Origin: Photobacterium aphoticum | GTDB lineage: Bacteria > Pseudomonadota > Gammaproteobacteria > Enterobacterales > Vibrionaceae | Direction: 5' to 3' | Assembly (NCBI RefSeq): GCF_001029435.1 | Contig: NZ_LDOV01000037.1 | Location: forward strand, 62,001-126,000 | DNA: 64,000 nt | Shown here: one piece after another, positions 35,407 through 44,958 of the stretch | Layout of the letters: each line of letters begins with the position of its first letter | How positions within the stretch are numbered: position 1 is the stretch's first letter | The notes under the pieces: model-generated | The model's input: only the letters and a program-made list of their open reading frames with translations | What the model was told of the DNA's origin: nothing | Database searches by the model: none | Translations under genes and position numbers: made by a program

Positions 35407-36738
35407 ATGACGTTGAAACCTTTATCTCTCGCTGTGATCTCTGCTGTGCTGCTGGTCGGCTGTAATGATGATAACGACACGGCAAAACTGCGTGTCACGC
35501 ATGCCAGCAGTGATGCTCCCCTTGTGGCCGTGAAACTCAATGGCGATGTGGTCGATGCACTGGCTGAAGTGGATTACCAACAAGCCAGCCCTTTCTTGGC
35601 GGTTGATAGCGGCACTTATGATGTATCGGTTGATGCCCTGTTGCCTGCAGACGAAACATTAGAAGTGATTGCAGCCAACTTGGATTTGGCCGGCGACATG
35701 CAATATGACGTGTTTGCCGTGAATAATACTGCCAGCATTGAGCCCGTAGTGCTGATGCGTGACGATATTTTCATTGGCGGTAATCAGGTACGGGTGGATG
35801 TACTGCATGCTCACCCTGACGTACCTGGGGTTGATATCTATCTCAGCACAAGTGACAGTATTACGTCTGAGGCGCCCGCCATTTCGGGCTTGGCATTTAA
35901 AGTCGATAGCCCCGATCTTCCTGTAACTCTGCCGTCAGATACCTACCGTATTCGCGTGACTTTAGCGGGTCAAAAAGACGTGGTGTTTGACAGCGGCGAG
36001 TTGGATTTAGCCGGAGGGAGTGATTTGATGATCACCGCCGTGCCGAATGTCGATGGCGGCGCCGTGTCGCCGGTGAATCTGCTGGTGGCCGACGGGGATG
36101 ATATGGCTGTACTGCGCAACACGGGCGAGAAAGCCACAGTACGTGTGGTACATGCGGTGAAAGACGCCGTTGAGGTGGATGTACAAGCCTCTGGCAGTAC
36201 GGTCGCTGGGTTTGAAGCCATCGCCTTTAAAGAGTTCCGCAGTGAAGACTTACCTGCAGGCAGTTATGACTTGAGTGTGGTTGCCAATATCGACCCGTCT
36301 ATTGTGGTGTTTGATGCGCCGGGAACGGAGGTTGAAAGTGGTACGGCATCCAGCATTTATGCGGTGGGCAGCTTTGTGTCCGCCTCGGATTTTGATATTG
36401 AGCCACTGTTAATTGAAGAAGATCTGCGCTCGGTTGCCACGTACGCCAAAGTACGTGTGGTGCATGCCAGCACCGCAGCGGGCACTGTGGACGTGCATGC
36501 CTCTGCCGATGGCATGTTCAGTGAAGCCACTGTGGTACTGGAAGATGTGGAGTTCAAAGACAATGCGGTCTTGAATGTACCGGGTGGCAGCTACAGCCTC
36601 GCTGTGACCCCAGCCAACTCACTTGAGCCATTGATCACCGGTGATGCCAGCGTGGAAGACGGCGGTGTGTATTCTGTGGTCGCGACCGATGATCTCACCG
36701 GCTTTGTGATCAATGTGGATACCACGCCTTCGGAATAA
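35407..36738 (+). CDS. DUF4397 repeat lipoprotein
   Basis: 443 residues from ATG 35407 with GAGGA upstream. The signal peptide ends in lipobox LVGC (about residue 19), so the protein is lipid-anchored, probably in the outer membrane. Four related beta-rich modules of about 100 residues follow, each beginning with a VRVxHA-type motif: LRVTHASSDAP (about 28), VRVDVLHAHPDVPG (about 127), VRVVHAVKDAV (about 240) and VRVVHASTAAG (about 345). DUF4397 proteins are surface or periplasmic proteins with no settled role. An ECF-like promoter upstream links it to the neighbouring rpoE-chrR system. A strong terminator follows. Confidence 0.85.
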   Translation: MTLKPLSLAVISAVLLVGCNDDNDTAKLRVTHASSDAPLVAVKLNGDVVDALAEVDYQQASPFLAVDSGTYDVSVDALLPADETLEVIAANLDLAGDMQYDVFAVNNTASIEPVVLMRDDIFIGGNQVRVDVLHAHPDVPGVDIYLSTSDSITSEAPAISGLAFKVDSPDLPVTLPSDTYRIRVTLAGQKDVVFDSGELDLAGGSDLMITAVPNVDGGAVSPVNLLVADGDDMAVLRNTGEKATVRVVHAVKDAVEVDVQASGSTVAGFEAIAFKEFRSEDLPAGSYDLSVVANIDPSIVVFDAPGTEVESGTASSIYAVGSFVSASDFDIEPLLIEEDLRSVATYAKVRVVHASTAAGTVDVHASADGMFSEATVVLEDVEFKDNAVLNVPGGSYSLAVTPANSLEPLITGDASVEDGGVYSVVATDDLTGFVINVDTTPSE

Positions 36739-36792
36739 GTCTGGCATAACGCCTTGAGGAAAAAAGGCTCAAGGATAAGTACGTAGAAAAGA

Positions 36793-36823
36793 AAAGGGCA
36801 ATGCACGTGCATTGCCCTTTTTC
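36793..36823 (+). terminator. Terminator of the DUF4397 gene
   Basis: AAAGGGCAATGCAC (36793-36806) and GTGCATTGCCCTTT (36807-36820) form a perfect 28-base palindrome, followed by TT. The symmetrical A/T flanks would allow it to work in both directions. Confidence 0.9.
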
Positions 36824-36906
36824 ATTTCTGCTGTTTAGGTCAACCCTTTCACATTGTTAGGCGTGGCATACTGCGAGCCTCAAACAGCTAGCAGGAGCGC
36901 GACGCT

Positions 36907-39063
36907 ATGATGCCTTACCATAATGCCACTTTGCCGATTGCAGAACGTGTGGCCGATCTTCTCTCTCGTATGACCGTCACGGAAAAAGTCGGTCAGTTGT
37001 GTCAGTCACCGATGCTGGAATATGCCAAACACCGTGACGACTACCTGTCACAAGTGCGTGAGGGGCGTTTAGGCTCCCGTATTTTGGCTGATACCGCCTG
37101 GGCGGGGAATGCACCGGGGGAGTCGGTGGACCCTGAGCAAATCAATGATATTCAACGTGTGGCCGTGGAAGAAACCCGCTTAGGGATCCCGGTGATTTTT
37201 GCCCGTGATGTGATTTACGGCCAGTCGACGGTATTGCCGATCCCGTTGGCACAGGCGTGTTCATGGAACCCGTCACTGGTGGAACATGCTTACAGCATGG
37301 TGTCGCGTGAAGCCGCCTCACTGGGCGTGCATTGGACGTTTGCGCCGATGCTCGACATTGTGCGCGATCCGCGTTGGGGCCGTGTGATTGAAAGCAGCGG
37401 TGAAGATCCGTATCTGACCAGCCAGTTTGCTAAAGCCGTGGTACGTGGTTTCCAAGGTGACGATCCATCGGCGCCGGATCGCCTGTTAGCGTGTGCTAAG
37501 CATTTTGTCGGCTATGGCGCCGCTGAAGGCGGCCGTGATTACGACACAACGGAGATCAGCGACAACTCCCTGCATAACGTCTATTTGCCGCCGTTTAAAG
37601 CAGCGGTCGAGGCCGGTGTGACGACCTTGATGTCCGGCTTTAACGATTTGGGCGGCACACCAGTATCAGGCTCGAAAGCACTGATCCGCGACTGGCTGAA
37701 AGAGCAACAAGGCTTTGACGGCATGGTAGTGAGCGATTGGGGTTCAATCTCTGATTTGGCGTATTTCCGTGTGGCAGCAGGGCCAGAAGACGCGGCGGTA
37801 CAAGCGTTACAGGCGGGTGTCGATATGGCGATGACCCACGAAGCGTTTGACGGCATCTTGGATGTGGCTATCGGAGATGATCCGGTATTGCACAACTTGC
37901 TGGATGATGCGGTGCGTCGCGTGCTGACCGCAAAATTCCGTGCCGGTTTGTTTGAGCAACCGTATATCGATCCGTTGCGTCACCGTGAGGTCTTGCGTCA
38001 CCCTGCTCATGTGGCTGCGGCGCTGCAATTGGCGGAGCAGAGCATGGTATTGCTGAAAAACCAGCAAGGGTGTCTGCCGCTGGCAAAAAGTGGCCTGACC
38101 GTGGCGGTGATCGGGCCGCATGCGGATTCCCGCCGTCAGCATTTGGGCTCTTGGTGTCTGGATGGCGATGCGCAGGATGTGACATCGATTCTGGCTGGTA
38201 TCCAGCACGTTGCACCGGACAATACGATTTTGACTGAGTCACCGGCCTTCAGTGATGAAATGGTGGAATGTGCGCACCGCGCCGATGTGGTGGTGTTATG
38301 TGTGGGTGAAAGCCATCGTCGTACTGGTGAAGCGCGTAACGTGGCTGAACTGACGTTACCGGCCGGCCAAGAAGCCTTGATTGAAGCGATTGGTCAAACC
38401 GGTAAGCCGCTGGTGGTGGTGCAGTGTACCGGTCGTCCGGTGCCGTCACCGATGATCGAGCGTTACGCCGATGCCTTGCTGTATGCGTGGCAATCGGGTA
38501 CAGAAACCGGTCAAGCGGTGGCGCGTCTGTTGTTTGGGGATGCGATCCCAAGCGGTAAGTTGACCATGACCGTGCCGCGCAGTACGGGGCAGATCCCGAT
38601 GTACTATGGCCGCAAACCGGTCGGTAAAATGCGCGACTATCAAGAGTATAAGCCGTATAAAGATCTGTCAGAAACGCCGCTGTACCCATTTGGTTTTGGT
38701 TTGAGTTACAGCACGTTTAGCTATGACGATCTGGTTGTTGAAAACCGCTGGGCGCAGGACAACACGGTGCAGGTACAGGTGACGGTACGTAATAACGGTG
38801 ACTATCAGGCCGATGAAATCGTGCAGTGTTATTTGTCGCGTCGCGTGTCATCAACCACGCGTCCGTTGCGAGAGCTGAAAGCGTTTGATCGCGTCACGCT
38901 GGCAGCCGGTGAAAGCCAAACGGTGCAGTTCACCTTGGATGCTTCGCAATTGGCGATCTATGGCGCGCAGCAGTGCTGGCAGGTTGAGCCGGGTGTGATT
39001 GATGTGTTTGTCGGTGGGGACTCGGACTGCACGCTATCTGCTAGTGTGGATATTCAGTCATAA
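36907..39063 (+). CDS. Glycoside hydrolase family 3 beta-glucosidase-like enzyme, cytoplasmic
   Basis: 718 residues. The N-terminal TIM barrel opens ERVADLLSRMTVTEKVGQL, contains PVIFARDVIYGQ and KHFVGYGAAEGGRDYDTTEI, and the catalytic nucleophile aspartate in MVVSDWGSI (about residue 280). The alpha/beta sandwich (AEQSMVLLKNQQGCLPL, VAVIGPHAD) and a C-terminal fibronectin III-like domain (YPFGFGLSYSTFSY onward) complete the three-domain architecture of BglX-type enzymes. Unlike periplasmic E. coli BglX it has no signal peptide, so it should act on imported oligosaccharides. AGGAG lies ten bases upstream. Sugar specificity cannot be read from sequence. Confidence 0.95.
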   Translation: MMPYHNATLPIAERVADLLSRMTVTEKVGQLCQSPMLEYAKHRDDYLSQVREGRLGSRILADTAWAGNAPGESVDPEQINDIQRVAVEETRLGIPVIFARDVIYGQSTVLPIPLAQACSWNPSLVEHAYSMVSREAASLGVHWTFAPMLDIVRDPRWGRVIESSGEDPYLTSQFAKAVVRGFQGDDPSAPDRLLACAKHFVGYGAAEGGRDYDTTEISDNSLHNVYLPPFKAAVEAGVTTLMSGFNDLGGTPVSGSKALIRDWLKEQQGFDGMVVSDWGSISDLAYFRVAAGPEDAAVQALQAGVDMAMTHEAFDGILDVAIGDDPVLHNLLDDAVRRVLTAKFRAGLFEQPYIDPLRHREVLRHPAHVAAALQLAEQSMVLLKNQQGCLPLAKSGLTVAVIGPHADSRRQHLGSWCLDGDAQDVTSILAGIQHVAPDNTILTESPAFSDEMVECAHRADVVVLCVGESHRRTGEARNVAELTLPAGQEALIEAIGQTGKPLVVVQCTGRPVPSPMIERYADALLYAWQSGTETGQAVARLLFGDAIPSGKLTMTVPRSTGQIPMYYGRKPVGKMRDYQEYKPYKDLSETPLYPFGFGLSYSTFSYDDLVVENRWAQDNTVQVQVTVRNNGDYQADEIVQCYLSRRVSSTTRPLRELKAFDRVTLAAGESQTVQFTLDASQLAIYGAQQCWQVEPGVIDVFVGGDSDCTLSASVDIQS

Positions 39064-39116
39064 AAAGTAAGTAGTTACTTGCACTGAATCGTTTTAAAAT
39101 AAGGTGTTATTACGAT

Positions 39117-39153
39117 AAACGCCCTCACAGGTAGCCTGTGAGGGCGTTTTTTC
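39117..39153 (+). terminator. Terminator of the GH3 gene
   Basis: AAACGCCCTCACAGG (39117-39131) pairs with CCTGTGAGGGCGTTT (from 39135), followed by a T-run to 39152. Confidence 0.94.
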
Positions 39154-39206
39154 ATGCACGGTTTATCGTGTCATGATGGGGGTGAAGCAGTGGTGCTGTC
39201 GGGTGC

Positions 39207-39590
39207 TTATTGACGGCCGTAAATACGCACACCGGCTGAAGAGCCTTTGGATTTACCAAACACTTCCAGTTTCTTCACACAACGGGTGTAAGCAAACTTA
39301 CGCCAGTCCGTGTATTCGTTTTTGTCCAGATTACGGTGGAAACGAATCGTCTTGGTTTCACCGTTACGGAAGGTCGCCACCACGCGCTCTAAGCGCATAT
39401 CGCGATCGGCTTTAACGCGAATCGCATCCACACGGCGGCAGACCATCAGTGGGATCACCGCATCTTTGCTATGGCTTTCAAACACAATGGTGCGGCCAAG
39501 GGTAATTTTGTCATCCGCTTGGGCTGCACCAGCTGCACCCAGTAGGCTAGCGCCCACTAACAGGGTGGCGATCAGGGTGTTCGTTTTCAT
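39207..39590 (-). CDS. DUF2541 family exported protein
   Basis: 127 residues from ATG 39590; an in-frame start at 39647 would add 19 residues before the signal peptide. Signal peptide with cleavage after GAAQA, near residue 25. The mature part LGRTIVFESHSKDAVI, CRRVDAIRVKADRDMRLERVV and RCVKKLEVFGKSKG fits DUF2541 (E. coli YaaI group), small periplasmic beta proteins with two conserved cysteines that likely pair. The role is unknown. It is monocistronic and convergent with the GH3 gene. Confidence 0.75.
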   Translation of the reverse strand: MKTNTLIATLLVGASLLGAAGAAQADDKITLGRTIVFESHSKDAVIPLMVCRRVDAIRVKADRDMRLERVVATFRNGETKTIRFHRNLDKNEYTDWRKFAYTRCVKKLEVFGKSKGSSAGVRIYGRQ

Positions 39591-39812
39591 AAATTCTCGA
39601 TATGAAAGGACATCAAAAATGTAAGCGTTCACTGATTCAATGTTCACGACGTTGTGTGGCTATTGTTCCGGAACACGTCGTGACAGCGATCGCCTACTGT
39701 TCTTGGGGGGCACCGACTGAGCCAAGGAGCGCCGCAGGGGTGATAGCGCGGAATGTATCACCCCTTGTGCGATGAAAAAACAAATCTATGTAAAATCTTG
39801 CTTCACCTTGCG

Positions 39813-41264
39813 TTATTTTTGTCCTGCTTTGGCTTGCGGTTTGGGGATATTTTCTGGATGACTTTCTGTATTCTCATGATGGTCAGGCTGATGCACGGTT
39901 GATGCCATTGACGGTGTTGTGCCATCGGTTGGCCGCTCCTCTTCTGACGGATGGTCAGTGATGGTTAGTGATGACTCACCCGCAAGGCGGTGTGCCCACA
40001 CTTTATCAATTCGGTTGCCGGCCAGCGTGATCACTTCAAACTGCCACCCTTCCCAGCTCACGCAATCCCCTTCTTTCGGGATACCGTCTAAGCACCACAT
40101 CATCATGCCGCTTAAGGTGTGGTAACCGCCGCGTTGCTCATCCGGCAGGCGTTTGAGGTCGAGTAAGTCTTGCAGTACCAGAATGGGGATCAGGGCATCA
40201 ATGCTCCAGCTGCCATCGTCTTGTTCCACCGACCATAAGTCGTCCGGATCCGGATGACGGAATTCACCGGCCAAGGCTTCCAGTACATCGGTGGGGGTGA
40301 CAATGCCTTGAATATCGCCGTATTCATCCACCACAAACACCATAGAGGCACCGGTTTGTCGGAAGTGCTCGAGCATCTGGCTGCCGCTCCAGTGTTCCGG
40401 AATGCATTCGACCGGTGAGATAAACGGTGTAATGTCGCCATGGGGCGCGGCTTGTTGATAGTGCAGCAACTGTTTGGCGGTGATCATTCCTTCGGCGTTA
40501 TTCAGCTCACCGTGTGTGACCGGGAAACAGTGGTACTGTGAAGCTACTAAGCGGTTAATGTTATTGGTGAAGGGCTGGTCGAGGTCAAAGGTGATGACGG
40601 CATGGCGTGGGGTCATGAGCGACACGACACGGCGATCATCAAAGTGGAACACGTTACGGACAATTTCGTGTTCTTGCTTGCTGACCATGCTGGTGTGAGA
40701 TTTCTCTTTGAGTACCGCTTGGATATCTTCTTCCGTCAGGGTGTCGCTGTCATAGGAGGATTTCTGTTGGCCGAGGTGGCGAAGGAGGTATTCAGTGGAG
40801 GCGGAGAGCAAAGCCACAAACGGGCGGGACAGCACAGCCAGTAAGGATATCGGTCGGGCCATTAAGCGGGCGATCCCTTCCGGGTTTTGTTGCGCGAGGC
40901 GTTTAGGCACCAGTTCGCCGACCACGATCGACAAGTAGGTAATACTGATGACCACCACTGCCGTGGAGACCACCGAGCTGGTTTGGGCACTGATACCGAC
41001 GGACTGCATCACTCGCGCCAGCGGATCCGCCAGTACGGCTTCGCCAAAGACCCCGTTCAGGATACCAATCGCGGTGATCCCGATTTGTACCGTCGACAAG
41101 AAATGCGTGGGGTGTTCCCCGAGGGAAATCGCCCGTTCCGCACGTTTATCCCCTTCATCGGCAAGGCGTTGTAACCGGCTTTTACGGGCGGTGACCAGCG
41201 CAATTTCTGACATGGCAAAAATGCCGTTGAGTAGGATCAGTGCAACAATAATGAGCACATCCAT
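39813..41264 (-). CDS. CNNM-domain/CBS-domain membrane protein (hemolysin/CorC family)
   Basis: 483 residues from ATG 41264 with AAGGAGG upstream. An N-terminal DUF21/CNNM membrane domain (about residues 1-190: LIIVALILLNGIFAMSEIAL, GITAIGILNGVFGE, GELVPKRLA) is followed by a CBS pair (about 205-345, SLMTPRHAVITFDLDQ, VFVVDEYGDIQGIVTPTDVLEA) and a CorC/HlyC C-terminal domain (WSIDALIPILVLQDLL). A low-complexity acidic tail of about 50 residues (TDHPSEEERPTDGTT) is unusual. Such proteins are tied to magnesium/cobalt export or resistance; the older hemolysin label is not a demonstrated function. Five 13-base repeats lie just upstream of its start. Confidence 0.93.
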   Translation of the reverse strand: MDVLIIVALILLNGIFAMSEIALVTARKSRLQRLADEGDKRAERAISLGEHPTHFLSTVQIGITAIGILNGVFGEAVLADPLARVMQSVGISAQTSSVVSTAVVVISITYLSIVVGELVPKRLAQQNPEGIARLMARPISLLAVLSRPFVALLSASTEYLLRHLGQQKSSYDSDTLTEEDIQAVLKEKSHTSMVSKQEHEIVRNVFHFDDRRVVSLMTPRHAVITFDLDQPFTNNINRLVASQYHCFPVTHGELNNAEGMITAKQLLHYQQAAPHGDITPFISPVECIPEHWSGSQMLEHFRQTGASMVFVVDEYGDIQGIVTPTDVLEALAGEFRHPDPDDLWSVEQDDGSWSIDALIPILVLQDLLDLKRLPDEQRGGYHTLSGMMMWCLDGIPKEGDCVSWEGWQFEVITLAGNRIDKVWAHRLAGESSLTITDHPSEEERPTDGTTPSMASTVHQPDHHENTESHPENIPKPQAKAGQK

Positions 41265-41288
41265 GGTGTCCTCCTTCCACTGTCTGTT

Positions 41289-41353
41289 GGAATTAATTAT
41301 AGGAACGGGTTATCGGAACAAGTTATCGAAACGGCTTATTGGAACTGAATATG
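41289..41353. repeat. Five imperfect 13-bp direct repeats upstream of the CNNM gene
   Basis: Units starting at 41289, 41302, 41315, 41328 and 41341 read GGAATTAATTATA, GGAACGGGTTATC, GGAACAAGTTATC, GAAACGGCTTATT and GGAACTGAATATG. The consensus is GGAAC-N2-GTTATC. They begin 25 bases before the CNNM start codon, so they may be protein-binding sites or simply a decayed tandem duplication. Confidence 0.7.
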
Positions 41354-41496
41354 GCTAGATGAAATCATTATGGCGCGGATTGTGGAGCAGGAATTTGAAG
41401 TCGGTTGAATTTTGAACAACCGCAGGGCGAGGAGTACATGCCATCGCGTAACAAGATGTAACGCGATGGCTGGGTGTATGCGTGGTGTAGAGGCAC

Positions 41497-41976
41497 TCAG
41501 GAGTGCGGAGAATGCGTTTCTTGTTTTTTTGCGTACAGAATATAGCCCATGTACCCGACCACCACGATATTGATCAGCAGTACCGCCAGGCTGAGCGCAT
41601 TGGCATGAACAAACAACTCATACACTTCAAAGGGCAGATAAATCCCGCCGCTGAGCAAAGCAAACCATTCCGTCCATAACAGGCTGTGCCACAGGCCATA
41701 GGCCTCCACAAAGCGGATCAGGCTGTACGCACAGGCGCCTAAAGTGATCAACAGCATGTTGGTGTCGGCCAGTGTATCGGCGGCGTGTAGAAACGCGGTG
41801 GCGATTTCATTGGCGGGGTTGAGGTGGGAGTGGCTGACAATAAAGGCAGCGGCTTGGTGAATATCGTGCCCACCCAGTGCAGGCAGGCCAAAGCCCACAA
41901 TCAGAGAAGCGAGCCCTTTGAGTGCCTCTAGTGAGGCCACGGCTTTTAAGCCTTTTTTATCGGTTATGGTATGCAT
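41497..41976 (-). CDS. DUF2127 family membrane protein
   Basis: 159 residues with four hydrophobic helices (KGLASLIVGFGLPAL, NMLLITLGACAYSLIRFVEAYGLW, EWFALLSGGIYLPFEVYEL, LAVLLINIVVVGYMGYIL). The pattern and the start MHTITDKKGLKAVASLEALKG fit DUF2127, small integral proteins without a known function. The C-terminus KKQETHSPHS is cytoplasmic and basic. It is a single gene with a weak ribosome binding site. Confidence 0.78.
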   Translation of the reverse strand: MHTITDKKGLKAVASLEALKGLASLIVGFGLPALGGHDIHQAAAFIVSHSHLNPANEIATAFLHAADTLADTNMLLITLGACAYSLIRFVEAYGLWHSLLWTEWFALLSGGIYLPFEVYELFVHANALSLAVLLINIVVVGYMGYILYAKKQETHSPHS

Positions 41977-42327
41977 GGAATTTTGTGCTGATAGTTTTGG
42001 GCATGGTAATGATTACACGCCTGAAAGCGAGGGTTGGCAAGTGCCTTTACGTATGGGTTTGTATGCCACTTTGAATGAGGTAAAAACAGGGAATGAGGCA
42101 GGAACAGGAACGCGCAAAAGAAAGAGGCTGCCTGAGAAGGCCAAGTAACACAGCACGGTGGTAGGCGGTTGCTTACCAGGGTGGGGGCAAAGGCATGGGT
42201 GAAAAAGTGAGTGTGAAAAAGTGTAGATGCAGCGGGGGCTGGTGAATGGCTCCCGCTGCCTGTGACGGCATACATCGTGTTGGACTGGCGGCATAGGCGG
42301 TGTGCTCTGGCCTAATACCGTCAGGGG
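41977..42327. other. Intergenic region, no gene seen
   Basis: 350 bases; apparent frames here (for example from 41918 on the plus strand) are short, rich in unusual residues and lack ribosome binding sites. No clear hairpin-plus-U-tract was found. Confidence 0.4.
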
Positions 42328-42549
42328 TTAGTCATATTCAAATTCGGGGACTTTCTTGGCGACCGCGTTGTGATTGCCGATATAAAGTAGGCGTTGTTGG
42401 CCAAGGCCACGCATAAAATAGGATTGGCAGTCGGGACATTGCAGTTTTTCTTGCCCGGTAATGGTTAAGGATTTTTCATGCCAACGGCGTCTGACTCGGT
42501 TAAGGCCGCTGGTGGAATGACACTCTGGACATTGCATCGCTACTTTCAT
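42328..42549 (-). CDS. Small zinc-ribbon protein
   Basis: 73 residues from ATG 42549, which has AAGGAG seven bases upstream; the GTG at 42555 is too close to that site. Two CxxC knuckles, CPEC (about residue 7) and CPDC (about 38), form a treble-clef or rubredoxin-like zinc ribbon with basic residues between (NRVRRRWHEKS), as in small nucleic-acid-binding or transcription-associated proteins. The tail (NHNAVAKKVPEFEYD) is unstructured. No family name is certain. Confidence 0.72.
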   Translation of the reverse strand: MKVAMQCPECHSTSGLNRVRRRWHEKSLTITGQEKLQCPDCQSYFMRGLGQQRLLYIGNHNAVAKKVPEFEYD

Positions 42550-42778
42550 TTCCACTCTCCTTGTCGTGCTGCGCTGGTTATAATTTAACCACGCAAAGAA
42601 AGTAAAAAATTGATATGCATCAGATTTATTACCGGATTTTTATTAAATTGTTATCGGAGTGTGGTTTTTGAGACCGTGGTCTGCTTATGCACAGAACCTG
42701 TGCAGAACCGCTTCTGAGCAGGAGAGAAGCGGCATTAGGGCGGGATTATGCTGAGCCGGTGATTCTCTGTTGATGCGA

Positions 42779-44755
42779 TCAGTGAATATTTTTCATCATC
42801 AGGGTCGTCAGGGCACCGGATGGGAGATCAATCGGGTCATTGAATGCATCAACCGTGGCATTGCGACCATTGCTTTTCACAAAGTACAGCGCCTGATCGA
42901 GGATAAAGTACAAGTCTTTAAACGTAGATAACGCCTGTTCGGTGTTGATATACGCCGAACTGATGGTGATGTTCACGTCATGCTTGTCATACAGCTTGAT
43001 CGGCTGATGGCACATCGCGGCATGAATGCGCTGAATATCTAACGATGACAGGTAACGGTCACTGTTTTTGATCAGAACGATGAACTCTTCACCGCCTAAA
43101 CGGCCGACGAAAGCCTGTGGTCCCAGATAGGCTTTCAGGCGTTTGATCAGTTCTGTTAATACCGTGTCTCCGCCTGGATGACCATAGGTGTCGTTGACCT
43201 GTTTGAAGTGGTCAATATCAAACAACATCAGGGTATTGTATTGGTTAGCATCGCTGGCAGGCGTCGCACTGATCTCTTGTAAGATGGCTTCTCGTCGCAG
43301 GGCTTGCGTGAGCGGATCATGACGTAGCTGCGCTTGCTTTTTCTTGGAGAAAAAATGCGTGGTGCCGAGTAAGCCCAGTAAGACAAGCAGCGAAATAGAG
43401 ATCCCTTTGTTGGTGCTGGACATCTCGTCGAAGCCCGTTTGCATCGTCGCTAACTCATTTTTCAGGTTGTTGTTTTCACTGTATAACTCACGCTCGCGCA
43501 ATGAGCCATCAATCATGTTATAAGCGCGGGGTAATTGGCTTATGCTGCTGTAATCTAAGTTATTGGCGTACTCTTTGTAATACAGATAAGCATTGAGATT
43601 GTCATTGGTTCGGAAATAAATATCCGAAATAGATTTTAATGCCGTCTGTTTGACTTCAAAAATATCAAAGTCTTCTGCCAGTTTGAGGGCCTGTTTTAAA
43701 TTCAACAACGCCTTTTCATTGTCATGTTTCTTTTCAAACATTAACCCCAGCGATAGCACTGAATTAGCCAGCATGTTTTCATCATAACCGGTTTGCGCGA
43801 CGGATTTGGCAATATTGATATATTTCTCAGCGTTAGCAAAATCTTCTAAATTCAGGTACAGATCACCGAGCCCTAAATACAGGGAGCTGATGCCATAAAA
43901 GTTTTTGCTTTTGCCGATCAATGCCAGCGCATTTTTATACATCTCAACCGCTTCGATTTTCTTGCCCTGCTGGGTGTAGAGCTCAGCAAGGCTGTGATAG
44001 ACCTGCGCCATCACGTGTGGTGAGGCATCTTCTTTCAACAGGGTCATCGCAGTATTAAGGTGCTTTTCGGCTTCCTCATAGCGTTTCAGATCGATAAGAA
44101 TGAGGGCGATATTGTTGTAGGCACTGACAGGCGGGATGTACAGAGGCAGCGTTTTGATGATGCTGTTATAAATTTCCAGTGCTTCGGTATAGAGCCCCTG
44201 ACGGGTTTTGTTCATGGCAATCACGAGATAAGCATCATGTTTTTGTACTGTCGTGACATGATTGATCTTATTGATGATCGCTAATAAGTTATTGCAATAG
44301 GGTTCGCCAGAGACAAATCGTCCAAATTTCCCTTCCATCTTGCAAAGCTGATAATTTAATAACTCTTCCAGTTGTTTATTATTATTTTGAATGGCATCAC
44401 TGAGTAGTTCAGATAAGGCTTTTTTGGCGCGATCGTAATTGGCATTGGTGGAAGCGATTAAGGCTCCAATATATTTCCGTTCGATCGGCAGAAGATTATT
44501 TTGATTATCGTACGGGCGGTTATTGTTCACCATGAGGTTGTACATCAGTTCTTTGATGTAGAGTTTCTCGGCGGTATTACGTGCGCGTTGGTACTGTCTT
44601 TGCAGGACTTCGAGGGTATGAAGAGGATCGTTATAACGGTAAGTATAATAGTTCTCTTGCCAGGTTTTTTCGGTATCAATAGCCCATGCGTCACTGCTGA
44701 AAACGCTGAAACAAAGCGTGAGAACGGAGAGGATTTTAGTACTTTTTGTGCGCAT
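42779..44755 (-). CDS. TPR-repeat diguanylate cyclase (periplasmic sensor, cytoplasmic GGDEF)
   Basis: 658 residues. A signal peptide or N-terminal helix (to about residue 25, DAWA) leads to a periplasmic region of tetratricopeptide repeats, about residues 180-400 (SAYNNIALILIDLKRYEEAEKHL, VYHSLAELYTQQGKKIEAVEMY). One membrane helix follows (ISISLLVLLGLLGTTHFF, about 455-472), then a GGDEF domain with intact active site RLGGEEF (about 552-558). It should make cyclic di-GMP in response to something sensed outside the membrane, probably a protein or peptide given the TPR array. The inhibitory RxxD site is not obvious. It is monocistronic. Confidence 0.92.
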   Translation of the reverse strand: MRTKSTKILSVLTLCFSVFSSDAWAIDTEKTWQENYYTYRYNDPLHTLEVLQRQYQRARNTAEKLYIKELMYNLMVNNNRPYDNQNNLLPIERKYIGALIASTNANYDRAKKALSELLSDAIQNNNKQLEELLNYQLCKMEGKFGRFVSGEPYCNNLLAIINKINHVTTVQKHDAYLVIAMNKTRQGLYTEALEIYNSIIKTLPLYIPPVSAYNNIALILIDLKRYEEAEKHLNTAMTLLKEDASPHVMAQVYHSLAELYTQQGKKIEAVEMYKNALALIGKSKNFYGISSLYLGLGDLYLNLEDFANAEKYINIAKSVAQTGYDENMLANSVLSLGLMFEKKHDNEKALLNLKQALKLAEDFDIFEVKQTALKSISDIYFRTNDNLNAYLYYKEYANNLDYSSISQLPRAYNMIDGSLRERELYSENNNLKNELATMQTGFDEMSSTNKGISISLLVLLGLLGTTHFFSKKKQAQLRHDPLTQALRREAILQEISATPASDANQYNTLMLFDIDHFKQVNDTYGHPGGDTVLTELIKRLKAYLGPQAFVGRLGGEEFIVLIKNSDRYLSSLDIQRIHAAMCHQPIKLYDKHDVNITISSAYINTEQALSTFKDLYFILDQALYFVKSNGRNATVDAFNDPIDLPSGALTTLMMKNIH

Positions 44756-44958
44756 GGTGAAAGACTGTATTCGTAATAAGCGTATGATTATACAGTAAAA
44801 TGACGGAATGTTCAGAATTTAGATAAAAGAAATATGAATGCCATCACATATGTGTGTGGTGCGTGTGTATGCCTCTGCACTATTCCGTGGTGTGTCCTGA
44901 GAATTGCCGCCTATACATCGGCGGCATGTTAATTAATTTGTCACTTTGACCCAAAGGC

